64,000 nucleotides of DNA, taken from Phaseolus vulgaris (taxonomy: Eukaryota > Streptophyta > Magnoliopsida > Fabales > Fabaceae). Both the position numbers and the translations under genes were made by a program. Shown piece by piece: positions 46,784 to 59,500 of this stretch (position 1 is the stretch's first letter; each line of letters begins with the position of its first letter). Location: NCBI RefSeq assembly GCF_000499845.2, contig NC_023757.2, forward strand, positions 41,891,798 through 41,955,797. The letters run 5' to 3'. A model generated the notes under the pieces. That model had not been told where the DNA came from, searched no databases, and was given only the letters and a program-made list of their open reading frames with translations.

Positions 46784-49694
46784 ATGGTGAGTGAGTTAGT
46801 GAAACGCAGAATTCACATGATTGCAGCCCACTTTTCTCCCAAGGATGATATTTCAACCACCCATGTTCTGCCAATGGTAATAATATACTGTGCTCTTTTC
46901 TTTTTTTCCATTTACACTCTTTTCTCTTCTTGTTACCGTGGTTGGTTCCTTAGATAATAATGGAATTTGAATTCAAAGGTTTTTATGACACATGGGAGTT
47001 GTAACGGAGATAGATATGGCTAAGTTGGGAAGGGTATTAAACTTACTATCTTCCTCGCCTAAACAGAATAAGCCATCTAATAGGAATCTTTATTTGTTGT
47101 AGTCACAGAACCAAACTGCATCTCATTTGAGTATTGTAAAGTGGACAAATACGTTTTTTATTGCATAAAGGATGAGAATAGATTGTTTATTGGTTTTGAA
47201 GACAAGGAAATATAACCCTTATCAAATGATTGACGTCACTATGCCGCTAGCTTTAAATAAATTGTGAAATATTACTTATACAATGTCTGGTTTTCTGTAG
47301 TTTATTGTGGTGAAGGGTTTGTATCACGAGGTTCAGGATTGGAAATATAATTGTTTAAATTGGTCTTTTCTTTTATGATTAACTTAGGCAATAATAAGTT
47401 GAACACCATTAAATGCATTTTTGTTGTCTTTTCTTCATCTCTGTCCCTTTTTGAAACTTAAGTGTTTCCTTAATTATGAATTTCTATATGCGACACTACG
47501 CTACGTTCTTGTAATAGACCACTATATTTGTTTTGTAGCTTTTGGTTTACAACGCCTAATATAGTAATCTGCATGTACTATCTTCTTCTTTTTTTGAATA
47601 TATGTTTACAATTCATTTTCATCAATTTTACTACCCCACCATCAGAACTGCAGTGGCAGTCTGAATTCTGTGCTCTGGAGATGCGATAATAAGGTGTATT
47701 TTGCACGCCAAGCATCTTCTTCTCTTGGTTATTTTATGAGGCAGACTTTAATTGAGGAGGTACTTTAAGTGTTCTTATTATTTTGAAATACTTAATAATG
47801 TTCTATTTACTTCTCTTTTTGGTAAATGATTCATTTCTCACGGGATTCTTTGAAACAACAAATTTCCAGGGTGTCTCAACTTTTGCTCCTAAAACTCATC
47901 ATGGTGCTGGTGCTGCATCTGAATGCGCTTCTAATGCAAGAGCATCATGTTTTGCTAGACCTGCGATGGCAGAATCACTCTTAAAAAATTCAGTGGTCCA
48001 ACCAATGACTCCGGAGCAGGGCTGTGAATTTAGTACACTTGAACCGCCTGCATTAGCTAAGCCAAACAGACAGATTAGAGGAGATCAGTTAGATTCTGAA
48101 AAGAAAACGTGCTATTCTGAAATTGGTGGTTAGCACTTTGAACTAAGAAATTTATTTGAAGTTATGATAGCTATAACAAACAGAAGTATATAATTTATTT
48201 TGAATTGTTTGTGTAAATTTTTGTATGCTGTCTGTCAACTGCTAAAGAATCATTCTTAGTATTCTGCACGAATTGAGTGGTCTCCAAGGATGGATGTTGC
48301 AGAATCAGAAAGCAAATATGTTATCACAGTGGAAGTTCCGGGTGTCAGTATCAGTGACATATGAGTGGAGGTTCGAAAGTAAGAGAAGAATATCTTATAT
48401 TCCTCCCCATACTGATTGTTATACTCTTTGCAATTTATGGTATTAAGCATTTAGTTCTGCCGAATCATTAATAGCAAGGGAATGTTGAAGAAAAGGACAC
48501 GGCTTAATGAAATATTGTTGGATACTACTTTTATCCAAAAGTCATTATTGTGTTTGGAGTGGTTCTTTCATTTGTGTCCCGGGCAAGGGTCTTGTCTATT
48601 AATACAAAGTTAGTTTATTATATCTGCATTGTAATATAATGCACAAATCCTGGAAGTGAAGCACTAAATTGAAATTTTGATGCTGAACATTCTTGGTTAT
48701 AAATCTTTGAAGTACATGACCTCTTTTCTTTCTGATAAAAGAGTCAATATGTGAACTGTGACAGGTTGTGTGTCAAAGGTAGACGCTCTACTAGCTCTTG
48801 GACAATTGGAGGTTGTCCAAATGCTTCATTTTCTTCATACCATCGGAGGGAAATATTATATGGACCATATGAGGTGGTGTGGCAGCTTCCTGCTGGTGGG
48901 AACAAGGACAGAATATCAGCTGAGTTTTTGTAAGTTATATCTGTGTTATGCATATGTTTCTTAATGTTAACTCATAAATTAAAAACTCGTCTAATTTGGT
49001 CTATTGCATTATATTATTAGTAGTTTTGGTTATTGGGTCGGTGAATGATTATATTACTAACAAAGTTCAATATTAATATTCTCTCAATTTGGAAGTAGTA
49101 ATAAAATACCAAGGTAACTCCCACACACTAGATCTTCTTTTGGAGATTTTGGCTTCAAGCTTTCACACAGTGCTAAGCCAACTATACCTGGTCAGTGAAA
49201 AGTGATCTCTTATACTAACACAACATGGCGAGTTAAATTGTAACCTTGAAACTCAATTAAATAACTGAGAAATTTACTGAATACCTAACGTTCTTGGCTA
49301 AAATGGCTGATTCACTACTGCTGAAACTAGATACTGTAATGATGATAATTACTTATATTTTTTTGGTAGCTAGATCATGCTTGTATTTTAAGTACAGAAA
49401 AACCGAATCTATGACAATGTTAATGCTTTGCTTGGCATCTACAACTCTGCCATGGCATTATGATTCATAAATTTTTCAAACTCAGTCCAAAAGTTATATA
49501 ATTTATAACATCTACTCAGAAAATACCTAGGCTTCCATATCCTTTTTTATTTTGTACATAAAGACTAGTAGTATGTGATGATGTGTGTGGATTTGCACCA
49601 GTTCAAAGATATGTGAAGCTGATGATTTGTTGTTTCTTTCTCCATTTTCAGGGATGGACTTCTACAAATCATAGTTCCTAAAATCTTAGTATGA
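46784..49694 (+). pseudogene. Broken alpha-crystallin-domain (HSP20-like) gene
   Basis: Exon-like segments: 46784-46876, 47646-47759, 47870 to about 48128, 48260-48378, 48765-48929 and 49652-49694. Together they describe an HSP20-like protein with a long N-terminal part. The alpha-crystallin domain runs from YSARIEWSPRMDV through YVITVEVPGV, KLCVKGRR, YGPYEVVW and DGLLQIIVP. It resembles the plant family that includes Arabidopsis IDM2 and its relative, linked to anti-silencing; the function here is inferred at best. Two lesions are visible. Exon 4 has an in-frame TGA at 48362-48364 where Arg is expected before VEV (CGA to TGA). The exon 3/exon 4 junction is out of phase by one base: both possible donors (after 48125 or 48128) end in phase 1 while exon 4 needs phase 0, and TAG abuts exon 4 upstream. 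Other junctions are GT-AG and in phase. The ATG could also be 46763. Confidence 0.75.
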
Positions 49695-50379
49695 GTGAGA
49701 AATATTGATTTATATTATAGCACATATATGTGTAAGTATACCCCTGCATATAGATGGAGAAGCAAAGGGCATTCTGCATGATGAGTCATGTCATGCCCTG
49801 TATAATCTAATGTAATGAAGAGATAATGAATTTCATATACAATTTTATTGCTAGACAGAAAATTTTATCTTTTATAATTTAATCATATTAAGTAGTGTTT
49901 TTTTTCATAATGGTTAGCTGAAAATTGAAGATAAAACCACATAAGAAACAATGACAGTATGCAATAAGATCAACTTAAAACTCATGAATTTCAAAACATC
50001 ATAATGAATGTAAAAATAAATAAATATTAGATTTTGAAAAAAAATTATGCATAAAAATTGAACACAGAAAAGAATTTATAATAACATACAGACCATGCTT
50101 AACTTGCAGAACTGGATTTGCCCCCACAAATTTGAAGCTTACTTTTATACTATGTTAATAGTTTATTAATTAACATTTACCTTTGATTATTATTTTAATA
50201 GTTAATAGTGATATCACAGGCGTTGTTTGTTTGAAAAATTTATCAATCAATCCAAAGAATAATTCAACCACTATTTAAAAAATAAATAAGAATCTATCTT
50301 TTCCGAAAAAAAAACACAAAAGAATTCTCTTTAGTTAATTATGTAATATACTGCTTATCATATTTAAAAGTCAGGAAAA
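49695..50379. other. 3' flank of the broken HSP20-like gene and intergenic DNA
   Basis: The first ~150 bp probably held the 3' untranslated region (repeated TATAATCTAATGTAATGAAG-type sequence near 49800). AT-rich beyond that, with nothing recognised. Confidence 0.5.
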
Positions 50380-50905
50380 CATAATTTTAGTATTACAAAA
50401 ACCATATATAAAAAATTGAAAATGTTTAATGTGACAATTGTAGCATGAGAAGTTTCTCTTTTGTTAGATCATGGAGATATAATTAAAATTAAAAAACATA
50501 TGTAAGTAAAAGTGGTGATATGGAATTAAATGTGGATTTTATCATTTGTTAAAATATTTTTTATTATACTTATTTTAAAATTTATAGAAAATTTTAAGAA
50601 AATAAAAAACCAAGTTTTTAGAAACCTAAAAAGAAAGTCAAGGAACAAATAATTGTGAGATTAAATAAAAACTAAATAAAGTAATAAATTAAGGTTTTCG
50701 TCAAAAATGAAAAATTAGAGAAAATGGCTACATAGCAATTTTAGTGGAAACTTTTTAATATTATTGTTTAATGATGATAAACAATGAATTTAACAAATAA
50801 GAATAAAAATGTAAAACCATATTTAATATAGTTTGACTAATCTCAAACTTAAATTATATAACAAAAAAAAATGCAATATATAGATAGACTTCACAATATA
50901 GTTTT
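50380..50905 (+). repeat. AHL-locus 3'-flank paralogue, copy E
   Basis: The block with AAATGAAAAATTAGAGAAAA, ACATAGCAATTTTAGTGG, TTTGACTAATCTCAAACTTA and AATTATATAACAAAAAAAAATGCAATA matches 29800-29960 (TTTGACTAATCTCAACTTAA, AACTGCAATCC) and 34770-34860. It is 11-16 kb away from the other copies, so the duplication family is dispersed beyond the cluster. Confidence 0.65.
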
Positions 50906-52704
50906 TTTTTTTTTTTACTTAACACGATCTTTATTTTAATTTATTTTAGAAAATGAATTTAAATAAATGAATTTTTTATCAATCATCTAAATGAGTTAAT
51001 ATTAAGAGGGATTGTGAATCTAATCTTAACTAAAATTATATATTTAAATGTTTTTAATAAAAAAATAATATAAAGAAAAGAAATTAATAAGATACTCTTT
51101 AAAAAAAAATAGTCATCCAAAACTTTAATAAAATACTTTAATACATTTATATATATATATAAAAGAAAAATAATACAAAATAAAACTTTAATTATTTTTA
51201 ATCAAATCTTCTAACAACTCTCATACTTACATCCATATTTTCTTAATTAAATGAATTAAAATATGAATAAAATTTTAATTTTTCAATAAAAAATATTTTT
51301 TTAAAAAAATTATTAAAAATTTAATTTTTTCAAAAAATATTTTTTTTATACGGACTTTGTTCACCGACTACAGTCTATCTCTCATACAGAATCGAGTAAT
51401 TAAATGACTTTGCAGGAGAACCAATCCGACCTATATTTTTGCATACCAAAAACAAAATTGGCGAGTGTACTAGTTGACATTGTCATCAAAAACCAAATAA
51501 AAAATCTTTCTTTATATTTTTTCTTTCTCTATCTCCCCTGATTTCCCATCAGTTTCAATATCTTTCACCATGTCAATTCTCACACATCGTTCACACCTTT
51601 AATAATGCTTGAATCCCATACTTAATTTCCCCATCTCTTGTTTTTTTTCTGACACATAGCTCGGATATCAATATGTAAATTTATTGAAAATGGAAAGATT
51701 AAATGGGTTTGTCATAAATTATTAAAGATCACCATTGTTTTTTCGAATGAACTCTACAAACAGTGATGGTTTTCCATTTCTGAAAGGAACAAGCCACAAA
51801 TATGACAGAATACAGGAAAGGACAAAAAAAAAAACCTCAGCATCTTTTGTCCTTTCATACAATCATATTTCTCTTTCCGTCTAGCTTAATTAATGGATAT
51901 ATATGAACTTATTGCATCTTAATAATTTATTTTGGATTCAAAATAAGTACTATCTTATCCATAATATTGCCAGCGCAAGTTTAAGAAGATCATCCTTAAA
52001 ATTAATCATCACATTTCAATTATTGTGTGTTTCAAAGTTTATTAGAGAATTCAATTAGAGATTTAAAAGGTGTTTATGAAAATTATTATTCCTCTCAACT
52101 TCAAAAGTGAGATAAGATTTTTAATTTTGATTCCATAACACAAGGTAAACAATTGAGTATAATAATAATAATATCAATTTAAATAGAATATTTTTGTGTA
52201 AAAAAATACTAATGATGTATATGATAGAAAATATTTTTAAAAAGATTTGACATTTTCCCTCTTTACAAGGAAGTGCTAAATTACAAGGATAATATAAACT
52301 TTATTAAATTACATTTTCCCTCAAGATGGTTTTTGTTAGAATTATTAACACAAATAACCAATATAGTGTATAAATGTTTCAAGTAATTGAACGCTTAATA
52401 ATATTTTGGATAATAATTTAATATTGTGTGTCTCTCAATGAAAAATAAAAAACTATTTGATCGATGTTTGAGTGAATGCTTAGCATATGTTTAATAGATG
52501 TATATAAAATACTGATTATGGATGGTTGATATGGTTGGAAAAAACATTTATATTTGAGTTAATAAAAAGGTTACACAAATATATAGTGCATATAAAGATG
52601 AGTATACGTGCTTATAAAATAAAATTACTTTATGAAATATTTTTTGTATTTTGATAATTTTTAATTATTTCAGACTAATACTTAATATCTATCTATCTAT
52701 ATAT
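50906..52704. other. AT-rich intergenic DNA
   Basis: No exon or RNA gene recognised. It contains a short (TA)n run near 51147-51161 and a TATC tetranucleotide run just before 52705. Confidence 0.55.
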
Positions 52705-52776
52705 AGATAATGAAGGGAATTGACCCCGCATTATGGATTTACAATCCAGTGTCTTGATTCACTTGGTTACATCTGT
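52705..52776 (-). pseudogene. trnH: Decayed plastid-type trnH-GUG copy
   Basis: Read on the minus strand, the sequence follows plastid trnH-GUG base by base over ~72 nt: ACAGATGTAACCAAGTGAAT, then CAAGACACTGGATT, the anticodon loop and the T arm ending near TTCCCTTCATTATCT. Differences are scattered and mostly G-to-A/C-to-T, as expected for decay of methylated nuclear DNA. The anticodon GTG has become GTA, and two bases are missing after the anticodon stem, so it cannot be functional. It may have come directly from plastid DNA or through the plastid-derived trnH carried by plant mitochondria. Flanks are not clearly organellar. Confidence 0.8.
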
Positions 52777-54239
52777 CATTCGTATAGTATCTAAAAATAT
52801 TTATTTATATCTCAAATTTTATCCTTTCAATATTTTTTTTCTTTCTAAAAAAGGAAAAAAAATAAATTATGAAATAAATAAAAACGTATGTATAAATTAA
52901 AAAAATTACTAATTCTATATAAAAGAGTAATAAATAAATCTAACACAACTTTAGTTTAGTAGTGTAATGAGATTTCAATTCAAATTTTATAACCCTTGTC
53001 AATTTCAATAATTTTTTAAAATTTATCCAAATTAATAATTAACTTATAAAATTACATTTAATTGATAAAAAAATTGAGTAATAAATTAAGTACATGTTTA
53101 GACAGACATTTATCAAAATGAGAAATTTATAAAAGTATAATTTATATTTTATTTAACATAATAAAGACATTTTGATTACAAAATTTATATATTAGGTCAT
53201 AAATTATTTGTATCAATAAATTATTTGATACAATTATTAGTGATATTAAGAAAATAATAATAATTAAATTATATATAATTATTAATTATTGTATGTAATA
53301 TTTTATAATATTATACGCAATTATATGTAATTAATTTAATAATTATAAAATTTTATAATTAGTGGTCCTACCTTGGATAGAAACCTTTATATATCTTTCA
53401 AATAATACACTTATTATATATAATATATAAGATGTATTCATTACTTAAAAGAATATTTCCTCATATATTAGTACAAGAAGAGTGCTAGTTACACAGCCAG
53501 ACTCACTCTTCTGAACACATTCTATATTATTTGTCAAATCCATGTAACATAGGATGAACTAAATGAAGACTAAGACCCGCATGGTTTTTAATGAATGGCA
53601 GACTGTAGTTTTCTTGGGACAATATGTTCTTCAGTCCAAGTATTATTACCTAGACCTATGACATGTATTTAAGACATCACTGTTTTGTGAAGGACTGCTT
53701 ATTTTTTACTGCGATTTTGATCTGCTGTTATAGTGGAACAGGTTGCCACTCAGCCATTTGACCTTTCAGGAATAATATTTGGATCACAACCTGGATGGTT
53801 GCATATGCAGATAGGTGGTGGTTTTGAGAAAGTAACATAATTTGAGGGAGATTTATTGGGAATGACAGATCTATCAGTGTGGTTAGTTTTCCATTAAAAA
53901 GGAAAGACTCACAGGGGATGATGGTTGGTCAGCTTAATCTTTTGACGCAAAATGTTGTTTCTCACAGTGAGATATCCATTATAAGAAAGGCATCTAATCT
54001 CCTTGAGCTTTTGAAATAATTTTATTGTGGTTTTCGTTTAAAAACTCTGTTGTGGTGGGATTCTTCTCCCCTGATTTGTTGTATCAAAGTTCATATATAT
54101 TAGCAAGATATTATTAGCTTTAGAGACAGTATGAAAATGACCCCAAATTAGTAATTGAGTCATTGTGAGAACGATTGGATATGGCCAGATAAATTTTTTT
54201 ATGTTTCTCTTAAGGATATGAGACCTAAAAAATTATTGA
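52777..54239. other. Intergenic DNA with a coding-like relic
   Basis: Very AT-rich to about 53450, then a patch (53480-54110) of higher GC with codon-like texture. Around 53734-53836 a frame reads VEQVATQPFDLSGIIFG, then a Trp/His stretch and a TAA. I do not recognise the family; it may be a degraded exon or retroelement piece. Confidence 0.35.
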
Positions 54240-54720
54240 AGTTTCGTCTTTTTTTTTTTCGGTCGGGCAGATTGCTAGTTGTTTGACTGAAATCCTTCTC
54301 GTCTTAGTGTCTCTTCTTCGACTCTCGTTCTCGGGTGAATACCGAATGGAGTACTTGCAGAAGACATCAAAATAGGTGCACAATTAATAAATGACTCGTA
54401 TCTTGTTTTTTGGAATGTGTGCTATTTATATTAGTTTAATGAGCTTACCTCATTGGGCATGATTAGTGGAATGAATCACAGTTAGGGTTGCATTACCTAA
54501 TCCTTAATGATTAGTGGAATGCTTCACTAACATTGGTTTGAACGTTAATGGTTATACATGTTGGTCGGTCTAACTGTGCGTTATGTGTCGATCAGTCAGG
54601 TAGACTGAGACACGTCAGTATGTGTCTCGATCATCTCGGACAGAGAGACCGAGACACATCATGATGTCGATTGGCCATACCGGTATATCTTAGATTCCTA
54701 TATCTTATTGTTCTTGATTC
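54240..54720. repeat. Possible LTR-like fragment with GAGACAC inverted repeats
   Basis: GC-richer block with repeated GACACG/GAGACAC motifs at 54590-54660; TGTGTCTCGATCATCTCGG and CCGAGACACA can pair as a hairpin. An earlier phrase (GAATGGAGTACTTGCAGAAGACA) recalls plant gypsy LTRs. No terminus or target duplication was found, so assignment is weak. Confidence 0.35.
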
Positions 54721-56375
54721 TGTTATATTTTGATGGAAAACCAGCAACCATTCATACAAACAAGAAGTTGCAAGTGTTTAATAAATTATACAGGTAAAAG
54801 TAAAGGATATAAACCAAGAAGGAGAGAAACCAAGGTTAAAAAAGAAATGCGTCTTATATTTGATCATACATTGGGTATTTATAAAAGAAAATTAACAAGA
54901 GAATGCGTTAAACCTACCTTACAACATATTTTGCATTCATACTACAATTTATTTAGGTTAAAAACTCGTTAAGTCATAATAATATAAGATTATTTTATAA
55001 TTCAAGTGATGTCAAGAAAAAAAAGTAAAAACACATATATTATTATTAATTTTAAAATTTAGTTAAAGTTATAGCTATTTTTATTTAATCAGTATTATAT
55101 TTTTATTTATTTTAGAAGTTAAATCCAAAAGAGTGAAACTAATATTTTATTTCTATACTACAAAGTTAAATGTTCTTATTAAATTACATTAAAATATTTA
55201 TTTTTTATTAAAAAAATAATTGGTGACTGTATTGAATAAAATATTATTAACAATATTATATAACTTTTATTAAATTATTTAATATAGTCACAAATTAATC
55301 TTTTTAATAAAAGCTAAGCATTGCATTTTAATTTTAAAAAATACTCCATAGGTGAGTGCGATTTTTTTTGAGATTTTTTTTTGAGAAATTTGAGAAGAAA
55401 GCTATTTTTATACAAAACAATGTTATCTGAAAATATTATTTTTTAAAAGATAAACTATATTTTTCTAACTTCATAAAATCTTGAAGTACATCTATTGTAA
55501 TATACAATATTTTCTGTATATATTTGATATGTCTAATTTGTTCTTAAAATATTAATATTACAAATATATCAACAGGAGTATCACGTATTCAATTATTTTC
55601 TTATACCTTCTGTTAACCATATATTTTGTTTTTATTTATTTTCCCAAATAAGTTATCCCCTGCTTAATCCATTCTATTAACAAAATTTAATTTAGTTCTA
55701 AATATAATTCAAAATGCGATACAGCCGTGCATTAGTCGCTACTTTTTATAACTTTTTTTACATGTTTTAGTGTTTTCATAACTTTTTAATTCCCAATCAC
55801 TTGTCTTATCACAATCTTTTCATATTAACTGTTTATGGTTTTTTTTAATTCAATCGCATTCAAACAAATTCAATACCCAGTCTAAAATATTTAAAACCAA
55901 CTTTATTATATCATAATGTAACTATAATTATTTGCATAAATTGAAACATAATTTACACATTCAAATTACTTATTTATTATCACAAAATATAAAACATAAT
56001 TTATGGATTAAAAAATATTTCAAACCCTTAATTTTGATTACGTAAAGATAACACTGATTAAGTTGTTGTGAATAGAGATAAGTTCAAACAAAATGTCATG
56101 CGGAGGAAGTGAAAGAACCCAAAGGTAAAAAAAAAAACTCGCGGTTTAACACGGATTTACGTTGGCTTTAAATTGGGCCCATCTCGCAATTTAAATAATG
56201 ACTGCCAGGTGTCCAGATCTCAGGCATTCTAACCTTTTGGGCAAAAGTGCAGGGCATGTAAGTTGACCTAAGCGTCAATTAATCAAACGGCTGAGAGAGT
56301 ATTTTCGTTGAGGATGTGTGATCAACGATTGATGAAACTCCTCAAAGCAAGCAAGGCTCCAACCCTTTCTCACCG
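54721..56375. other. Intergenic DNA and MOS14-like promoter region
   Basis: AT-rich until about 56050. The open frame at 54730-54972 is Lys/Arg-rich but unrecognised and lacks gene context. From about 56060 the GC content rises toward the promoter of the importin gene. Confidence 0.5.
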
Positions 56376-56384
56376 GGCGCCAAA
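56376..56384. promoter_or_regulatory. E2F-like site GGCGCCAAA upstream of the importin gene
   Basis: GGCGCCAAA is the reverse complement of TTTGGCGCC (E2F consensus TTTSGCGC), 200 bp upstream of the ATG at 56576. The same nonamer, in the opposite sense relative to the coding strand, is next to the galactosyltransferase ATG. Function is inferred only. Confidence 0.35.
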
Positions 56385-56575
56385 AACCCCTTTCGTCGCT
56401 TTATCAACAAACCTTACTCTCTCCTTTCAAACGTAGTGCCAGAGCAGAACACCAAATTGAAAAGCCACTGTAAATCAGAAGAGAGATAGTGAGAGAGAGA
56501 GATTGAACTTTGGTTCTCTCTTCCTCTATCGGCGCCACCGATTTGATTCGATTATTGTTTCCTTTCGATTTGAGC

Positions 56576-59500
56576 ATGGACCTTCAGAACACTGTGAAGG
56601 AAGCCCTAACTGCACTCTACCATCACCCTGACGATGCGGTGCGCATGCAAGCCGATCGCTATCTTCAAGATTTCCAAAGGACTTTGGATGCGTGGCAGGT
56701 TCTCTCTTCAATCCGTTATCTGCTTCCTCAATTCATTTACTTTCGTCGTGGATTTGTCTTTCTTTTCGTGGTCTTGTGCCCCGATTTGATTTTCTCCCAA
56801 TGACTAGATAATTATCCTGTTTGTCCATGCTTTTCTTTTCCGGTAATTGATTTGCTGATTGTAGTGGTTCTCCAACTGTGAACCTCTCTCTGAGGGTTGT
56901 TTAGTTGTGTTTTGTGATTGTTTCTATTTCCGTGTCTCTTTGATATCAAGGAGACTTCTTGCTTTATTTGTTTGAATCTTGAGCTTTATAATTGGATGCA
57001 GAGACAAAATTTCAAAACTTACCGCACAAATGTTTATTACTTTGATCTCTGCAGGTGGCTGATAACTTACTTCATGATCCCAGTAGCAATCTAGAAACCT
57101 TAATATTTTGTTCTCAGACCTTGAGAAGCAAGGTGACTTCACTGTTCTCCTACTTCCTGTTGATGAGAAGTTAATAAGAATGTTGGATGTTGGTTTCTGA
57201 ATGCAAAATACTTGCCCCAAGGTCTTTATTTCTTCTTCTTGGGTTTTGAGTACTTGTTTTTGGTATGGTTTAGGTACAAAGGGACTTTGAGGAACTCCCT
57301 TCCACAGCTTTTCGGCCATTGCGTGACTCATTGAATGTGAGTTAGGGTCTATGTAGTCTTGGTGCTTTTCCTATGGTGTTTATTTAAGTTTTTGGATGTG
57401 TAATTTATCTCCAATTAAAAGGGTGGCGTATATCCTCCTGTTTCGTCACATGCCCTGGGTAAAATTGTTTGGTTTATGGACTCCAATCCATGACCACAGA
57501 GATGTTTAAGTAGGAACAATACTTTGTATGATTTGATTTTGATAGTTTTTTTAATGCAGACTTTGCTGAAAAAGTTCCACAAGGGTCCTCCAAAAGTTAG
57601 AACACAGGTGTCATATAAAAGTCCCTTAAACTTGTCTTTCTCTGTGGTTTGTTTCTGTCAGTTAGTTTTGTTCTCTTTGTATGGAAATTTAATGTTCCCA
57701 AATGTATTGTTCAAAATGTGCTGCACTTGTAGATTAGCATTGCAGTGGCTGCCTTGGCAGTGCACGTCCCTGCCGAAGACTGGGGCGATGGTGGTATAGT
57801 CAAATGGCTTAGGGATGAGATGGATTCACATCCAGAATATATACCGGGATTCTTGGAGTTACTTACAGTTCTACCAGAGGTATACTAGCTGACATCAGTG
57901 GTGAAGAAGGAGCATATGCCATCTTTCATCTTATTAATTAAACATATTTCTGAACTTTGAATGACTAAATGTTAAGTTATAATTTACAAAGATGCTGCTT
58001 TGTCTGGCTTGGATATTGTTGTTTATTTAGTATTTGTCAGAGCATCGTATAAGTCATGCATTCTTCTATAAATGGTTTTAACAAAATATTTTAATTATAG
58101 TAAGTTTTGTTAACAATTTGAATGTTTGTGTTGCATATTATGATGTTTCACATATTTTATCTGTATATGAAGGAAGTATTGAATTATAAGATAGCAGCAC
58201 GCCCAGAAAGGCGACGTCAATTTGAAAAGGAGCTTACATCTCAAATGGAAGTTGCTCTTAATATCTTGACAGCTTGTTTGACGATTTCTGAACTTAAGGA
58301 GCAGGTTAGTAATGGATTTCATTATCTACTTACTCACTTAAGGAGCAGGTAAGTAATGAATTTCATTATCTGATATTTTCATGTTAAAATTTCCAGGTTC
58401 TTGAGGCATTTGCTTCGTGGCTTCGCTTAAAGCATGGGTATTAAGTTTCTCTACTTAGGCCGCCTGCATCTATTTTTTATAAGATGTTTTGTTACTCATA
58501 ATTGTAGTCAGAAGACTCGTTTCAACATAATGAATGAGAATAAGCTTTTTTTGAGTTAACATGAATGCTCTGTTGTCCCCAATTTTAGGGTTACCGGTAT
58601 TTCGTTTTTGCTATGTATGCATGCAATTTAATTTGTTGGCTTTCACATGAAGGAATGCCAGAAGGATTGGATAATTTACCTGAGTTCTACATATATTGAC
58701 CTTTTTGTTAAGTGAAAATGATAGAAGGCGTGGGTAGCATATCTGAAAGTGCTGGGTAATGGGTTTTAGTTTGCATTCATAAAGTTAGATAAAGAGGTTG
58801 GGGATTTTGTAAATGTTTATTTCAACCTGGTGGTATTTGACTTGATTGGCTGATGAATTTTTTGTTCTCCAGCATTCCAGGATCAGTTCTTAGTTCTCAT
58901 CCACTTGTTCTCACGGCATTATCAAGCTTGAATTCCGAGTTACTTTCAGAGGCATCTGTAAATGGTATAACAAGTAAACTGGGAAACATTCATCTTAAAT
59001 TATGTTTGTTTTTTGTGATATGTTTCAATTAGGCATATAATACTTTATGCTGCATTTTTACTAACCCTTGGGAAAAAAGAAATTAGTGAATGTCAAATTG
59101 ATTGTATGCAACTATTGATACACACGTTTCAGGTCTGATCACTTCTTCTTGGTACACATTATGATAGATGTAGATATGCTAAGGATACGATTGTAGGAAC
59201 AATAAATATAAAATTTTATTATTGAATTCTTGATGCTAGTGCAAGTGCAATACTGATCTACCGAAAGAAATTCAACACTGACCACCCCTTTTATATAATT
59301 TATGTATGTATGAAGCTATACTGTCTAAAACAAGCTGGAAAACTTAATGTATATGAGCTAGCTAGGATGGTAGATAGTTTAATGCTTTTAAAGATTAATA
59401 TTAATTTTTGTTAGTATATTAAACCCTTAACTTTTAGGAGTCTTGTTGTCATAAGGAGGCAGGATATGACCGTATTTTAATAAGGAGGCATGATATGGCC

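Noticed and set aside
54730..54972. 80-codon Lys/Arg-rich open frame with an ATG start
   Set aside because: No recognisable family, no promoter context, and composition expected from AT-rich DNA.
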